From JBQTHD01 sp052390275 (GTDB taxonomy: Bacteria; Actinomycetota; Acidimicrobiia; Acidimicrobiales; AC-14): a stretch of 21,391 nt of DNA. The notes under the pieces were generated by a model. It worked only from the letters and a program-made list of their open reading frames with translations. It did no database searches and had not been told where the DNA came from. A program made the translations under genes and the position numbers. Positions 7,502-15,332 of the stretch are shown here, piece after piece. Within the stretch, counting starts at the first letter, position 1; each line of letters opens with the position of its first letter. The DNA lies in the NCBI GenBank assembly GCA_052390275.1, contig JBQTHD010000018.1, forward strand, positions 1-21,391. Reading direction: 5' to 3'.

Positions 7502-8469
7502 CCGCCGGCTCCGACCGGCTCCGGCTGGGGCGACACATAGCTGACTCGGGGATCGACCACCACGTAGAGCAGATCGATAGCCAGGTTTACCAGCAGGACG
7601 ATGCTACCCAGGTAGAGCGCGAATCCCTGGACCACGGGGTAGTCCTTTGTGTTGGCCGCATCCACCACCAGCTTCCCCAGCCCGGGCATGGAAAAGACTG
7701 TCTCTATCACCACCGCACCCCCGAGCAGCCCCCCGGCCAACAATCCGGCCGAGGTGAGGACTGGGTTCAGGGCCGAGCGCAATGTGTGACGCACGACCAC
7801 CCTCCATCGCCGGTAACCCCGCGCCCGGGCGGCCAGGACGTGGTCGGCCCCCAAGGCCTCAAGGACCGCGGATCGGGTCAGTCGCATGAGCACGGCGGCA
7901 GATCCCAGGGCCAGGCTGACAGAAGGCAGCGCGAAGGCCCGGGGGTGATCAAGGCCCTGGGTCGGGAACCAGCCGGCCGACACCGCGAACATTGAGACCA
8001 GGAGGTAGGCCTTCCAATATCCAGGCATAGAGGTTCCCGCAAGGCCCAACGCCCGCAGCAGATGGTCGGCCGGGCCGCCGCGGTACAAGGCGGCCACGAT
8101 GCCCAGCCCGACACCCAGGACCAGGGTCAGAATCAGGGCCGATCCGGCCAAGCGGGCCGTGACGGGCAGGGCCTGTCCCAGCGCCTCAGACACCGGTCGG
8201 CCGGTAAAGAAGGAGCGGCCAAGATCTCCCCTGATGGCATCGGTGAGCCAGTCGGCATAGCGAACTGGCGCGGACCGGTCCAGGCCCAGTTCCTGACGCA
8301 GGGCCTCTACCTGGGCGGGAGTCGGCTCAACGTCCCCTCCGAACTGGCGACGGGCCAAATCGTACGTGAGGTCTCCGGGAGCGACCTCACCCAAGAGAAA
8401 GGCGAAAGCGGTCAGGGCTAACCAGAGGGGCAGGAGGTGGATTAGGCGGCGAAGCGAGTAACCGAGCAT
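7498..8469 (-). CDS. dppB: Peptide/nickel ABC transporter permease, DppB-like (operon copy)
   Basis: Inner-membrane permease that pairs with DppC. The N-terminus MLGYSLRRLIHLLPLWLALT with AFAFLLGEVAPGDL is the classic DppB opening, followed by LGLDRSAPVRYADWL and RGDLGRSFFTGRPV, the EAA loop (HVLAARARGYRRWRVVVRHT), and the ending TVFSMPGLGKLVVDA with AIDLLYVVVDPRV. ATG 8469 is preceded directly by TTG AGG, and TTG 8475 is an alternative start two codons earlier. About 323 aa. The end overlaps dppC by ATGA. It lies 99 bases downstream of the second NMT1-like gene and probably shares its transcript. Confidence 0.92.
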   Translation of the reverse strand: MLGYSLRRLIHLLPLWLALTAFAFLLGEVAPGDLTYDLARRQFGGDVEPTPAQVEALRQELGLDRSAPVRYADWLTDAIRGDLGRSFFTGRPVSEALGQALPVTARLAGSALILTLVLGVGLGIVAALYRGGPADHLLRALGLAGTSMPGYWKAYLLVSMFAVSAGWFPTQGLDHPRAFALPSVSLALGSAAVLMRLTRSAVLEALGADHVLAARARGYRRWRVVVRHTLRSALNPVLTSAGLLAGGLLGGAVVIETVFSMPGLGKLVVDAANTKDYPVVQGFALYLGSIVLLVNLAIDLLYVVVDPRVSYVSPQPEPVGAGG

Positions 8470-8568
8470 CCTCAAAGCACCCGTCGGGGGCTGGTCCCAC
8501 CCGCCGCTGCCCTTCGGCCCGGTGCCCGGCTCCTCTGCGGACGGGGGACCGGTCGGCCCCGAACCGGA

Positions 8569-9528
8569 TCAGCAGTCAGCAGACGGTGCTCCGGCCGAAG
8601 TCAGCTCATCCCCTGGGTAGTAGAGGGAATCCAGCTCTAGGGGTGGCCCCCCATGAGCGTCGAGGTGGAACTCAACGGTGTTCGACCAGATGCGCGGGTC
8701 CATCACTCCGATCACGTCGTCCCCATCTCCGAATATCACGTCCTTCCCAGTCTCCCACTGGGCCAGGGCGAGATCAGGATCTACCTCGGGATAACGGGCG
8801 GCCAGGGCGGCCAGGCCGGGCGCTGGATCTCGGCGAGCGGCCAGCATCCCCTGGCGCAGAGCCCGGACCATGGCAGCCACCGTCTGCGGAGACGAGGCCA
8901 AGACCGATTCGTTCATCAAGAACCCTCCGACGTACTGGGCGGCCAGGCCGGCCGAAGCCAGTCCGATGGCCGTGGCCTGGACCCCGAAAGGGTTCGCTTT
9001 CTGACCGAAGTTGGGCAGCAGGTCGATCCAGTCGGCGGCCACGTCGCCCGCCCCGGCGGCCAAGGCTTCCATCACCTCCTGATAGGGGGTCTCAACCAGG
9101 GGACCCGGCTCGACCCCCAGGCGTTCAAGGGCAACCAGGAGCTCCCGGGTTAACGGCGATTCCTTGGACCCGACGATACTGGCACCAGCCAGATCCGCCA
9201 ACGACCTGACGAAACGACCGGCCGCCGTGGGCCGCCCGGAGATGGTGATGGCGGCCATATGGGTCCGCCGCTCGATCATGAAGGCAAATCGGGCCGGGAG
9301 GGGACCGTCGCTTTGAATAGTGGTGAAGAAGTGCTTGACGCTGACCTCGGCGAAGTCAACCTCGCCGGCAGCGACCGCCCGAACCGTTCCTGGGCCGCCC
9401 AGAGCCAGCTCTTTCAGCTCGACCTCCAGCCCTTCGGCTTCGAACATTCCTTGCGAAGCCGCCGTGCACCACGGCAGCAGATAACCCGGCACTCAACACA
9501 AGTGCAAGCCGAGCGTCAACCGCTCCAT
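8569..9528 (-). CDS. NMT1/THI5-like protein with in-frame TGA (candidate selenoprotein, copy 2)
   Basis: Binding-protein-like fold: PGYLLPWCTAASQGMFEAEG, LEVELKELALGGPGTV, VAAGEVDFAEVSVKHFF, LADLAGASIVGSKESP. A conventional call begins at GTG 9492. A perfect AGGAGG, five bases before ATG 9528, opens an in-frame reading: MERLTLGLHLC, TGA (codon 12, bases 9495-9493), VPGYLLP. The 11 codons before the TGA form the first beta-strand expected of this family (LTLGL; LSLF in the paralog at 18737). Without them the domain would lack its first strand, which argues that the TGA is read through. With Sec the motif is Cys-Sec. A strong stem-loop follows the TGA. No signal peptide is seen, so the protein is probably cytoplasmic. 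It is the first gene of the dppBCDF set and lies 131 bases after the second prepilin-SBP gene. Confidence 0.78.
9458..9478 (-). promoter_or_regulatory. Candidate SECIS-like stem-loop after TGA, copy 2
   Basis: GCTGCCGT and ACGGCGGC pair over 8 bp (one G-T/U wobble) around the loop GGTGC. The stem starts 14 nt after the TGA and the loop starts at +23. A loop beginning with GG, as in the known E. coli fdhF SECIS, makes this the best of the three candidates. Folding and readthrough are untested. Confidence 0.5.
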
Positions 9529-9609
9529 CGCAACCTCCTGGGTCGAAGTTCACTTGTCAGTATGGGGTGCTGCGTTGCGCTAACGCGGGGTGCGGTTCGT
9601 CACCGGCAC

Positions 9610-9640
9610 GCGTTCGACGACATCGAAGGTCGTCGAACGC
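9610..9640. terminator. Perfect 12-bp stem-loop between prepilin-SBP 2 and NMT1-like 2
   Basis: GCGTTCGACGAC and GTCGTCGAACGC form a perfect 12-bp stem with a 7-nt loop (ATCGAAG), 20-50 bases after the TAA of the prepilin-SBP gene. There is no T-tract, so it may be a processing, attenuation or mRNA-stability structure setting different levels of the two genes, not a classical terminator. Confidence 0.5.
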
Positions 9641-9659
9641 AGCGGAACCTATTACCGGG

Positions 9660-11516
9660 TTAGGACCTGGGGGTCAGCGTGTGCCAGCGCTGGCTGTAGA
9701 TGAATGTGTAGGGCTCGAAGCCTTCGAGGCCCCGGTGGACTCCGTAGATGCGGAAAACTCCGGCGATGGGGACGACCACGATGTCCCGATCAACCAGGAT
9801 GTCCATGGCGGCAGCCGACTTTTGCTTGAAGACGGTGTCGTCGATGGCGGCGAAAGCCTCGTCGTGAAGCAAGTCGTAGTCGGGACCCGGGCTCATGTAC
9901 AAGCCATAGCTGGCGGCGCTGGTGCGGAAAAAGCTCCCCGGGCCCAGGGGGTGTTCAGCTCCTGAGGCCGATCCTTCGCTGAAGATGTCACCGTCGCCGG
10001 CTCCCACCGTGCCGAAATAGGCCGACGCGGTGGCCGGGACGTTGATATTGACCTGTATGCCCACCTCTGCTAGCTGCGACTTCACCAACTCAGGGAGTGG
10101 CTGCTGTTCGTCTGGCAGGTAGACCTGCATCTTCAGTTCCAGGCGGTCGGCGCCCCGCATGCGGATGCCATCAGTCGATCCGACCGGCACCACCCAACCC
10201 ACACCTTCGAGCAGGGAACGGGCCGCATCCTGGTTGAAGTCGTAGCCGGTGATGTTGGCCGCGTCGGGTCCCAGGAGAGACGCTGGCAGAAGGGTACGTA
10301 GGACTTCGGCACCGCCGGGCCAGACGTTGGTGACGATGCTGTTGGTGTCCAGGGCATGCGCGATGGCCTGGCGCACGGGACGCTCCGTCAACCGGGTGAA
10401 AGCGGGGTTCACTCCCTTAAAGTTGAGGTAGAGCGATTGATGCGCCCCGGTGATGGACTTGTGGACACCGAAGATCCGATCCGAGGACAAGGAGTCGACC
10501 TGGGAGCGGGGAACGTCGTAAATGGCATCCACCTCCCCGGCTCGTAGCGCTTGCACCCGGGCGGTGCCGTCGGTCATGAACTTGTAGTTGACGTCGGTGA
10601 AAGTGGGCGCGGCTTCCCAGTAAGCGTCGTTTCTCGTCACGTTCAGCTCGACCATGGGCGTGTAGCTGACGAACTTGTAGGGACCGGTACCGGTGGGAGT
10701 GTCGATCCCGTAGGTTCCGTCCACCACTCCTGCCCCAGCGCCCGGGTAGGTCCCGGGAGCTGGAATCCCATTATTGGGATGCGACAGTTGGCGCATTAGC
10801 TGGCTGTTGGGCGGGTTGGTTACTACCTGGATGGAGCTCGGACCGGTAACGGTGGTCCCCCCGACCGTCAAACCCCTGACTGTCCCCACCAGACGCTGGT
10901 TGAGGGTGCCAGCCACCGCTGCGGCGTCGAAGGCGGCACCGTTGTGAAAGGTCACTCCTGACCGCAGGTTGATATCCCAGGTGGCGGGAGCGGTGAAGGT
11001 CCAACTGGTGGCCAGCAAGGGTCGCAGGGTCAGATCGGGCGCCGGGATGGCCAGGGTCTCGATGACCGAACCATGGGCGGCAAAGGTGGTTACCGAGGCC
11101 CGATTCGCCGGCGTCAGGCGGTAGGTGTCGGGGGGGCCGCCCACCCGGAGCAGGGCGGTGTCGGGCCGAGGTACATAGATGACGTAAGCGGATCCGGGCT
11201 CACCGCTGGGACCTTCGTCGGTGACATCCACTTGGTGGGTACTCGACTCCTCCGAGAGGAACCCTCCGGCCACCAGCTCGGCTTCGGTGCCATAACGACC
11301 GTTGCGGGAAAAGAAGGCTTCCTCGGCGGTACGCAGGGTGCGCTCGTCGATCTCGTCGGCTGCACTTTGCCCCTTGTCGCCGACACCGCCCACCGCGAAG
11401 ACGACCACTGCGGCAAGGATGCCCAAGATGATGATGACGACCAACAGTTCGATGAGGGTAAAACCGGCCTGGGACCGGGACCTCATCTGGAGGCGACGTA
11501 GAGCTGGTGTGAACAT
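9660..11516 (-). CDS. Prepilin-anchored family-5 solute-binding protein (fusion, copy 2)
   Basis: Same architecture as the fusion at 2501-4363 and its closest relative. Leader MFTPALRRLQMRSRSQAG, cleavage G18|F19, FTLIELLVVIIILGILA with Glu at mature position 5, GGVGDKGQ, then the pilin-like AEEAFFSRNGRYGTEAEL. From about residue 115 there is a full SBP_bac_5 domain: VIETLAIPAPDLTLRPLLAT, WDINLRSGVTFHNGAAFDAA, TGTGPYKFVSYTP, LRAGEVDAIYDVP, the same conserved PLPELVKSQLAEVGIQ, and the ending QRWHTLTPRS. 618 aa. AGAGGA precedes the ATG by about eight bases; an in-frame ATG ten codons later is a possible alternative. The upstream motif is shared with copy 1. The product should span the inner membrane once with the SBP outside, either free-standing or built into a pilus-like fibre. 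Confidence 0.92.
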   Translation of the reverse strand: MFTPALRRLQMRSRSQAGFTLIELLVVIIILGILAAVVVFAVGGVGDKGQSAADEIDERTLRTAEEAFFSRNGRYGTEAELVAGGFLSEESSTHQVDVTDEGPSGEPGSAYVIYVPRPDTALLRVGGPPDTYRLTPANRASVTTFAAHGSVIETLAIPAPDLTLRPLLATSWTFTAPATWDINLRSGVTFHNGAAFDAAAVAGTLNQRLVGTVRGLTVGGTTVTGPSSIQVVTNPPNSQLMRQLSHPNNGIPAPGTYPGAGAGVVDGTYGIDTPTGTGPYKFVSYTPMVELNVTRNDAYWEAAPTFTDVNYKFMTDGTARVQALRAGEVDAIYDVPRSQVDSLSSDRIFGVHKSITGAHQSLYLNFKGVNPAFTRLTERPVRQAIAHALDTNSIVTNVWPGGAEVLRTLLPASLLGPDAANITGYDFNQDAARSLLEGVGWVVPVGSTDGIRMRGADRLELKMQVYLPDEQQPLPELVKSQLAEVGIQVNINVPATASAYFGTVGAGDGDIFSEGSASGAEHPLGPGSFFRTSAASYGLYMSPGPDYDLLHDEAFAAIDDTVFKQKSAAAMDILVDRDIVVVPIAGVFRIYGVHRGLEGFEPYTFIYSQRWHTLTPRS

Positions 11517-11572
11517 GCGAATCCTCTCGTAAAAGCTTCCTACCTCAAGCCTCTACTAACAATGATGATGTC

Positions 11573-11598
11573 CGCATGACTGCAGTCTGAAGATTTCC
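11573..11598 (-). promoter_or_regulatory. Conserved upstream element of prepilin-SBP gene 2
   Basis: The minus strand reads GGAAATCTTCAG, 7 nt, TCATGCG, identical outside the 7-nt spacer to the element before copy 1. It lies 57 bases before the ATG at 11516. The remaining intergenic stretch 11517-11780 lies between divergent prepilin genes and holds no other gene I can support. Confidence 0.6.
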
Positions 11599-11780
11599 TG
11601 TGCATTCTGAGCGCCAATAGCAGATAAAGACGAGCTCTCGCATCTAGGTGTTTCAAGCTCTTAGTGGATTTCCGTGACATCTCTACCGGGCCGTTGTTCC
11701 GAGACTCCTCCCGGGCTAGAACTCGCGAAAACGGGCCAAGGGCTTGGGGGCTTGGGGGCTTGATAAGGGGAGCAGAGATC

Positions 11781-12008
11781 GTGAAAAATCGCCTCCGAAC
11801 TCGACGCCAACGATCATCAGAGTGGCGGTTCATGCTCACCGAGTTGCTGGTCGTCATCATTATTTTGGGCATCCTGGCGGCGGTGGTGGAGTTCGCCGTC
11901 GGCGGCTGGGGCGACAAGGGCCAGAGTTCGGCACTGCGCATCGACGCCCGAACGATCGCCACCGCCCAGGAGGCGTCCACCCTGGAGTTGGACGGCAATC
12001 ACGGCTGA
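11781..12008 (+). pseudogene. Truncated prepilin remnant
   Basis: GTG 11781, preceded by AGGGGAG, encodes a 75-aa product whose centre is a prepilin helix: ELLVVIIILGILAAVVEFAV then GGWGDKGQ and RIDARTIATAQEA, clearly related to the N-termini of the three fusion proteins. The leader reads EWRFMLTE, so the Gly needed before the cleavage site is Arg and the peptidase should not process it. Glu5 is kept. It stops with TGA exactly where the fusions continue with the GRYGTE segment, and nothing resembling an SBP follows. I read it as the decayed 5' end of a fourth fusion gene, divergent from copy 2. Confidence 0.75.
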
Positions 12009-12036
12009 CAGGCCCCGTAGCGGCCGACCGGGTCGT

Positions 12037-13368
12037 GTGGCCGGCGACGACCTGCAACCACTACCCGCCGGGGTAACCACCGCCGTCCGCCGCCTGGCTG
12101 CGGCCCGATTCATCTCCTTCACCGGCACCGGAGCCGCCCAGATCGCGCTGGTGTCATCCCCCTATGAGCGGACCGGGTCGTCGGTCTGAGTGGCCGGGGC
12201 CTTCATGCTCACCCACGGGCTCCAGGTGCTCTTTGGGGTGGTAACCGCCTCCTTGGGAGATCGGTTCAACCGCCGACGGGTCATGCTGGCCAGCGAGGTG
12301 GCCGGGGCCGGAGCCTATCTGGTGGTGGCCCAGGCATCAGGCCCGACCAGCCTTCTCATCGCGGTTGCCGTGGCCTCGCTGGTCACCTCCCCTTTTCAGT
12401 CGGCCTCGGGGGCCAGTATCCCCAATCTGGTCGGCCGCGACCGGCTGGCCTGGGCCAACAGCCTGATGGCCTCGGGCCGTCATCTGGGCATGACATTCGG
12501 GCCGGCCGTCGGTGGTCTGGCCGTGGCCCGATGGGGACCATCGGTGGTGTTCGGCCTCAACGGCGTGTCGTTCCTGGTTTCAGCCGCCATCATCCTGGGC
12601 GTTCGGGGCAAATTCAACCAGGGATTGGTACACGCCCGGGTCCGGGGGGCGGGTCTTTCCTTCCTGGTTCGACACCCGGTTATCCGCCTCCTGACGCTGG
12701 CCGAGGTGATCCTGGTCATCGGCCTGGGCATGATGAAGGTGACACAGGCCCCCCTGGCCGACGTCTTGCGACTGGGGCCTGCCGGGCTGGGGCTGATGGG
12801 CGGATTGTGGGGCGGCGGACTGTTGGCCGGAGCCCTACTCGGCCGCCGCCTGACGCCGGACAGCGAGCCGACCGTCTTCGTCGTGGGCCTGGCCGGAGTG
12901 GCGGCTGCGGCCATAGGGGTTGGTCTGGCCCCATGGGTGCTGGCGATTCTGGCCCTTCACTTCGTCATCGGGCTGGCTGACTCGCTGGATCTGATCGCCG
13001 GTTTGGGGATACGCCAGCGGGTAACCCCCGACCACCTGTTGAGCCGGGTTCTGGCCACCAACTCCGCGGTGGCAGTGACCACCCAGATAGGCGGCTACGC
13101 ACTGGCTGGTCTTCTCAACGCGAATTTGTCCCCCGCCTCCGTCTACGCACTGAGCGGTGTAGTGGTGGCCATGTCGGTGCCGGTAGCCCTTCCCGCCGTC
13201 AGATTGGCTCGGTTGAGCAGGGCGGACGATGGAACGGGATCGGTCGATCACGCCCCAGTGGACCCAAGCGCAGGAGGCTCAGGAGTCAACCGGGCGGTCA
13301 GTGGCGTCACGTGTCGGACTCAGCCGAGCGGGCCCATCCGCTCGATCCTCGGAGGCGAGGGTCGGTGA
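12037..13368 (+). pseudogene. MFS transporter interrupted by an in-frame TGA
   Basis: Major facilitator protein of the MFS_3/EntS-like type. After GTG 12037 comes AARFISFTGTGAAQIAL (helix 1) and YERTGSSV, then TGA at 12187-12189, then VAGAFMLTHGLQVLFGVVTA and motif A GDRFNRRRVM, followed by about ten more hydrophobic segments. In related transporters the segment RTGS-(S/P)-x-WV carries Trp where the TGA stands, so this looks like TGG changed to TGA. The part after the TGA could start at GTG 12190 but would lack helix 1. The end (after LARLSRADD) is low complexity and overlaps the 3' end of the converging dppC by about 60 bases. Pseudogene, sequencing error or readthrough cannot be told apart here; Sec is unlikely at a Trp site. 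Only GTG was found as start and it has no clear RBS. Confidence 0.7.
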
Positions 13369-14209
13369 AGTCGCGGAGGCGGTCGCCCAGGAGGTTGAAG
13401 GCCAGGACGGTCAGGCTGATGGCCACCCCGGGGTAGACCATCAGGCGGGGGGCCCGGAAGAGTTGGTTGCGGGCCTCGTTGATCATCAGGCCCCACTCCG
13501 GGGTGGGTGAGCGGGCGCCCAGGCCCAAGAAGGACAGGCCGGCGAGGGCCAGGATCAGCTGGCCGACCTCCAGGGTGGCAAGAACCAGCACCGGAGCGGT
13601 CAACTGGGGAACCACGTGGCGGATGAGCACTTGTCGGTTCCCGGCGCCCGCCGCCCGGGCGGCCAGGATGTAGTCCCGCTGGCGGAGGCTGAGAACCTGG
13701 CCCCGCACGATTCGGGCATACCCGGCCCAGCCGAACGAGCACAGCGCCAGGAGCACGCCGGCCAGGCCGTAGCCCCCGGGGGTGGGACCCCCCGGGCCGG
13801 CGACCAGGGCGTTGATCACCGCCACCACGGCCAGGGCCAACAAAAGGGAGGGGAGGGCCAAAAGGCCGTCCACCACCCGCATAAGCCCGGCGTCCACCCA
13901 TCCCCCCCGAAGCCCGGCCAGGGCCCCCAGGGTCACCCCAATAGTGCAGACCACCGCAGTGACCAACAGGGCGCCGCCCACCGACCAACGGGCGCCGGCG
14001 ATGATCCTGCTGGCCACGTCCCGACCGATCTGATCGGTGCCCAGGGGATGGGCCCAGGTGGAAGGGGCGAAGGTGTTCTCGACGTCCACCGCCGAGGGTT
14101 CGAAGGGGGCCAGCCAGGGCCCGGCGGCCGCGGCCAGAACCGCCACTCCCACCCCCAAGAGCACCGCAAGCGAGCCCGGCCGGGGCCAGGCCCCCCGGTC
14201 AGCGACCAA
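13307..14209 (-). CDS. Peptide/nickel-type ABC transporter permease, DppC-like (second set)
   Basis: Permease with a first membrane segment SLAVLLGVGVAVLAAAAGPW, the HPLGTDQIGRDVASRIIAGA block, EAA loop (RIVRGQVLSLRQRDYILAAR), ALAGLSFLGLGARSPTPEWG signature and NLLGDRLRDFTDPRLR ending. The start is uncertain: the frame is open far upstream, inside dppB, but homology begins only about at LVADRGAW, so I chose TTG 14209, which overlaps the dppB end and gives 300 aa; no RBS confirms this. It forms a pair with the dppB gene upstream, but this set has no ATPase genes in the window and may use those at 4534-6548. Confidence 0.85.
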   Translation of the reverse strand: MVADRGAWPRPGSLAVLLGVGVAVLAAAAGPWLAPFEPSAVDVENTFAPSTWAHPLGTDQIGRDVASRIIAGARWSVGGALLVTAVVCTIGVTLGALAGLRGGWVDAGLMRVVDGLLALPSLLLALAVVAVINALVAGPGGPTPGGYGLAGVLLALCSFGWAGYARIVRGQVLSLRQRDYILAARAAGAGNRQVLIRHVVPQLTAPVLVLATLEVGQLILALAGLSFLGLGARSPTPEWGLMINEARNQLFRAPRLMVYPGVAISLTVLAFNLLGDRLRDFTDPRLRGSSGWARSAESDT

Positions 14210-15128
14210 GGAGGCGGACCCGGGGGTCGAGGCGGGTGTAGGCCAGGTCCGCGAGCAGGTTGGATACGACCAGGAGAGCGCCGGTGAAGAGCACGAACCC
14301 CGCCACCACCGGGTAGTCATGGTTGTAGATGGACTCCACCGCCAGGCGGCCCACCCCCGGCCAGGTGAAGACCGTCTCGACGATGGCTGCACCGGCCAGC
14401 AGGCGGCCGAAACGAAGCCCGAGGACGGTCACCACCGGCAGCAGTGAGTTGCGTAGGGCGTGAACCACCACAGAGCGCGGGCTCACCCCCTTGGCCCGGG
14501 CCGTGCGGACGTAGTCGTCGCCCAGGGTCTCGAGCAGGCTGGAGCGCACGAGGCGGGCCAGGCCGGCCCCCGCACCCAGGGCCAGGGTCAGCACTGGCAT
14601 GACCAGGTGGCCCAGGGTGCCCCGGCCGGCTGCCGGCAACAACTGGACCTTGACCGCAAGGCCGATGATGAGCAGGTACCCGAGGGCGAAGGAAGGGATG
14701 GAAGCCCCGGTGAGGGCGCCCAAGCGGGAGAACTGATCGATGCCCGACCCCCGCTTGAGGGCGGCCACCGTCCCCACCGGAATGGCGACCAGCAGGGACA
14801 GCGCCAGCGCCGGTAGGGCAATCTGAAGGGTGAAGCCGAAACGGCTGAGCAGGGTTCCGAGCACCGGGGCGCCCTGCTGGGTGGTCCCCAGGTCCCCTTG
14901 GGTGGCCCGGTCGAGCCAGTCCAGGTAGCGGACGGCCAGGGGATCGTCCAGGCGCAGTTCAAGACGGACCTCAGCCACGTCGGCGGCGGTGGGCTCGGTG
15001 AAGCGCTGGCGGGCTAGGGCCAAAGCCGGGTCCCCCGGGTTCAGGGCGGTGAGGCCGAAAGCAGCCACGGTGAGCACCATCAAGATGGCTGCGGCCGCCG
15101 CCAACCGGCGGAGGAGGAAGCGGGTCAT
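14199..15128 (-). CDS. Peptide/nickel-type ABC transporter permease, DppB-like (second set)
   Basis: N-terminus MTRFLLRRLAAAAAILMVLT with NPGDPALALARQ, then LELRLDDPLAVRYLDWLDRA and QGDLGTTQQGAPVL, the EAA loop (YVRTARAKGVSPRSVVVHAL), TVFTWPGVGRLAVESIYNHD and an ending LADLAYTRLDPRVRLLGR, all typical of DppB/GsiC permeases. 309 aa, normal length, ATG start. The TGA stop overlaps the likely dppC start. It follows the third prepilin-SBP gene on the same strand, separated by a strong hairpin and a tandem repeat, so expression may be lower than that of the SBP. Confidence 0.9.
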   Translation of the reverse strand: MTRFLLRRLAAAAAILMVLTVAAFGLTALNPGDPALALARQRFTEPTAADVAEVRLELRLDDPLAVRYLDWLDRATQGDLGTTQQGAPVLGTLLSRFGFTLQIALPALALSLLVAIPVGTVAALKRGSGIDQFSRLGALTGASIPSFALGYLLIIGLAVKVQLLPAAGRGTLGHLVMPVLTLALGAGAGLARLVRSSLLETLGDDYVRTARAKGVSPRSVVVHALRNSLLPVVTVLGLRFGRLLAGAAIVETVFTWPGVGRLAVESIYNHDYPVVAGFVLFTGALLVVSNLLADLAYTRLDPRVRLLGR

Positions 15129-15167
15129 GCGCCGACGACCCTAGGCATTCGATCGACTTTCAGTAGC

Positions 15168-15243
15168 GGGACTGGCGGGACCCTGGGACTGGCGGACCCT
15201 GGGACTGGCGGACCCTGGGACTGGCGGGACCCTGGGACTGGCG
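15168..15243. repeat. 16/17-bp tandem repeat array, four and a half units
   Basis: Units GGGACTGGCGGGACCCT (17 bp), GGGACTGGCGGACCCT (16 bp, twice), the 17-bp form again, then a partial GGGACTGGCG. The array is noncoding, between prepilin-SBP 3 and dppB. The alternating length rules out a protein repeat. The minus-strand units could expose regularly spaced CCAGTCCC sites. Confidence 0.85.
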
Positions 15244-15272
15244 AACGGCGGAGGTTTCCGGGCCAGGCAAGC

Positions 15273-15313
15273 CACAGCCCGCCGGGCGCCCCTTTCGGGC
15301 CCGGCGGGCTGTG
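15273..15313 (-). terminator. Strong stem-loop after prepilin-SBP 3
   Basis: CACAGCCCGCCGGGC and GCCCGGCGGGCTGTG form a perfect 15-bp GC-rich stem around an 11-nt loop, 20 bases after the stop of the prepilin-SBP gene. No T-tract follows. Its position between SBP and permease genes suggests partial termination or mRNA 3' protection, as is common in ABC operons where the binding protein is made in excess. Confidence 0.65.
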
Positions 15314-15332
15314 GGATGGGAGTTCGAGAGGG

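Noticed and set aside
12187..12189. MFS TGA as selenocysteine
   Set aside because: The position is Trp, not Cys, in the family, and there is no redox role for it.
15168..15243. CRISPR array
   Set aside because: Head-to-tail 16/17-bp units without unique spacers; no cas genes.
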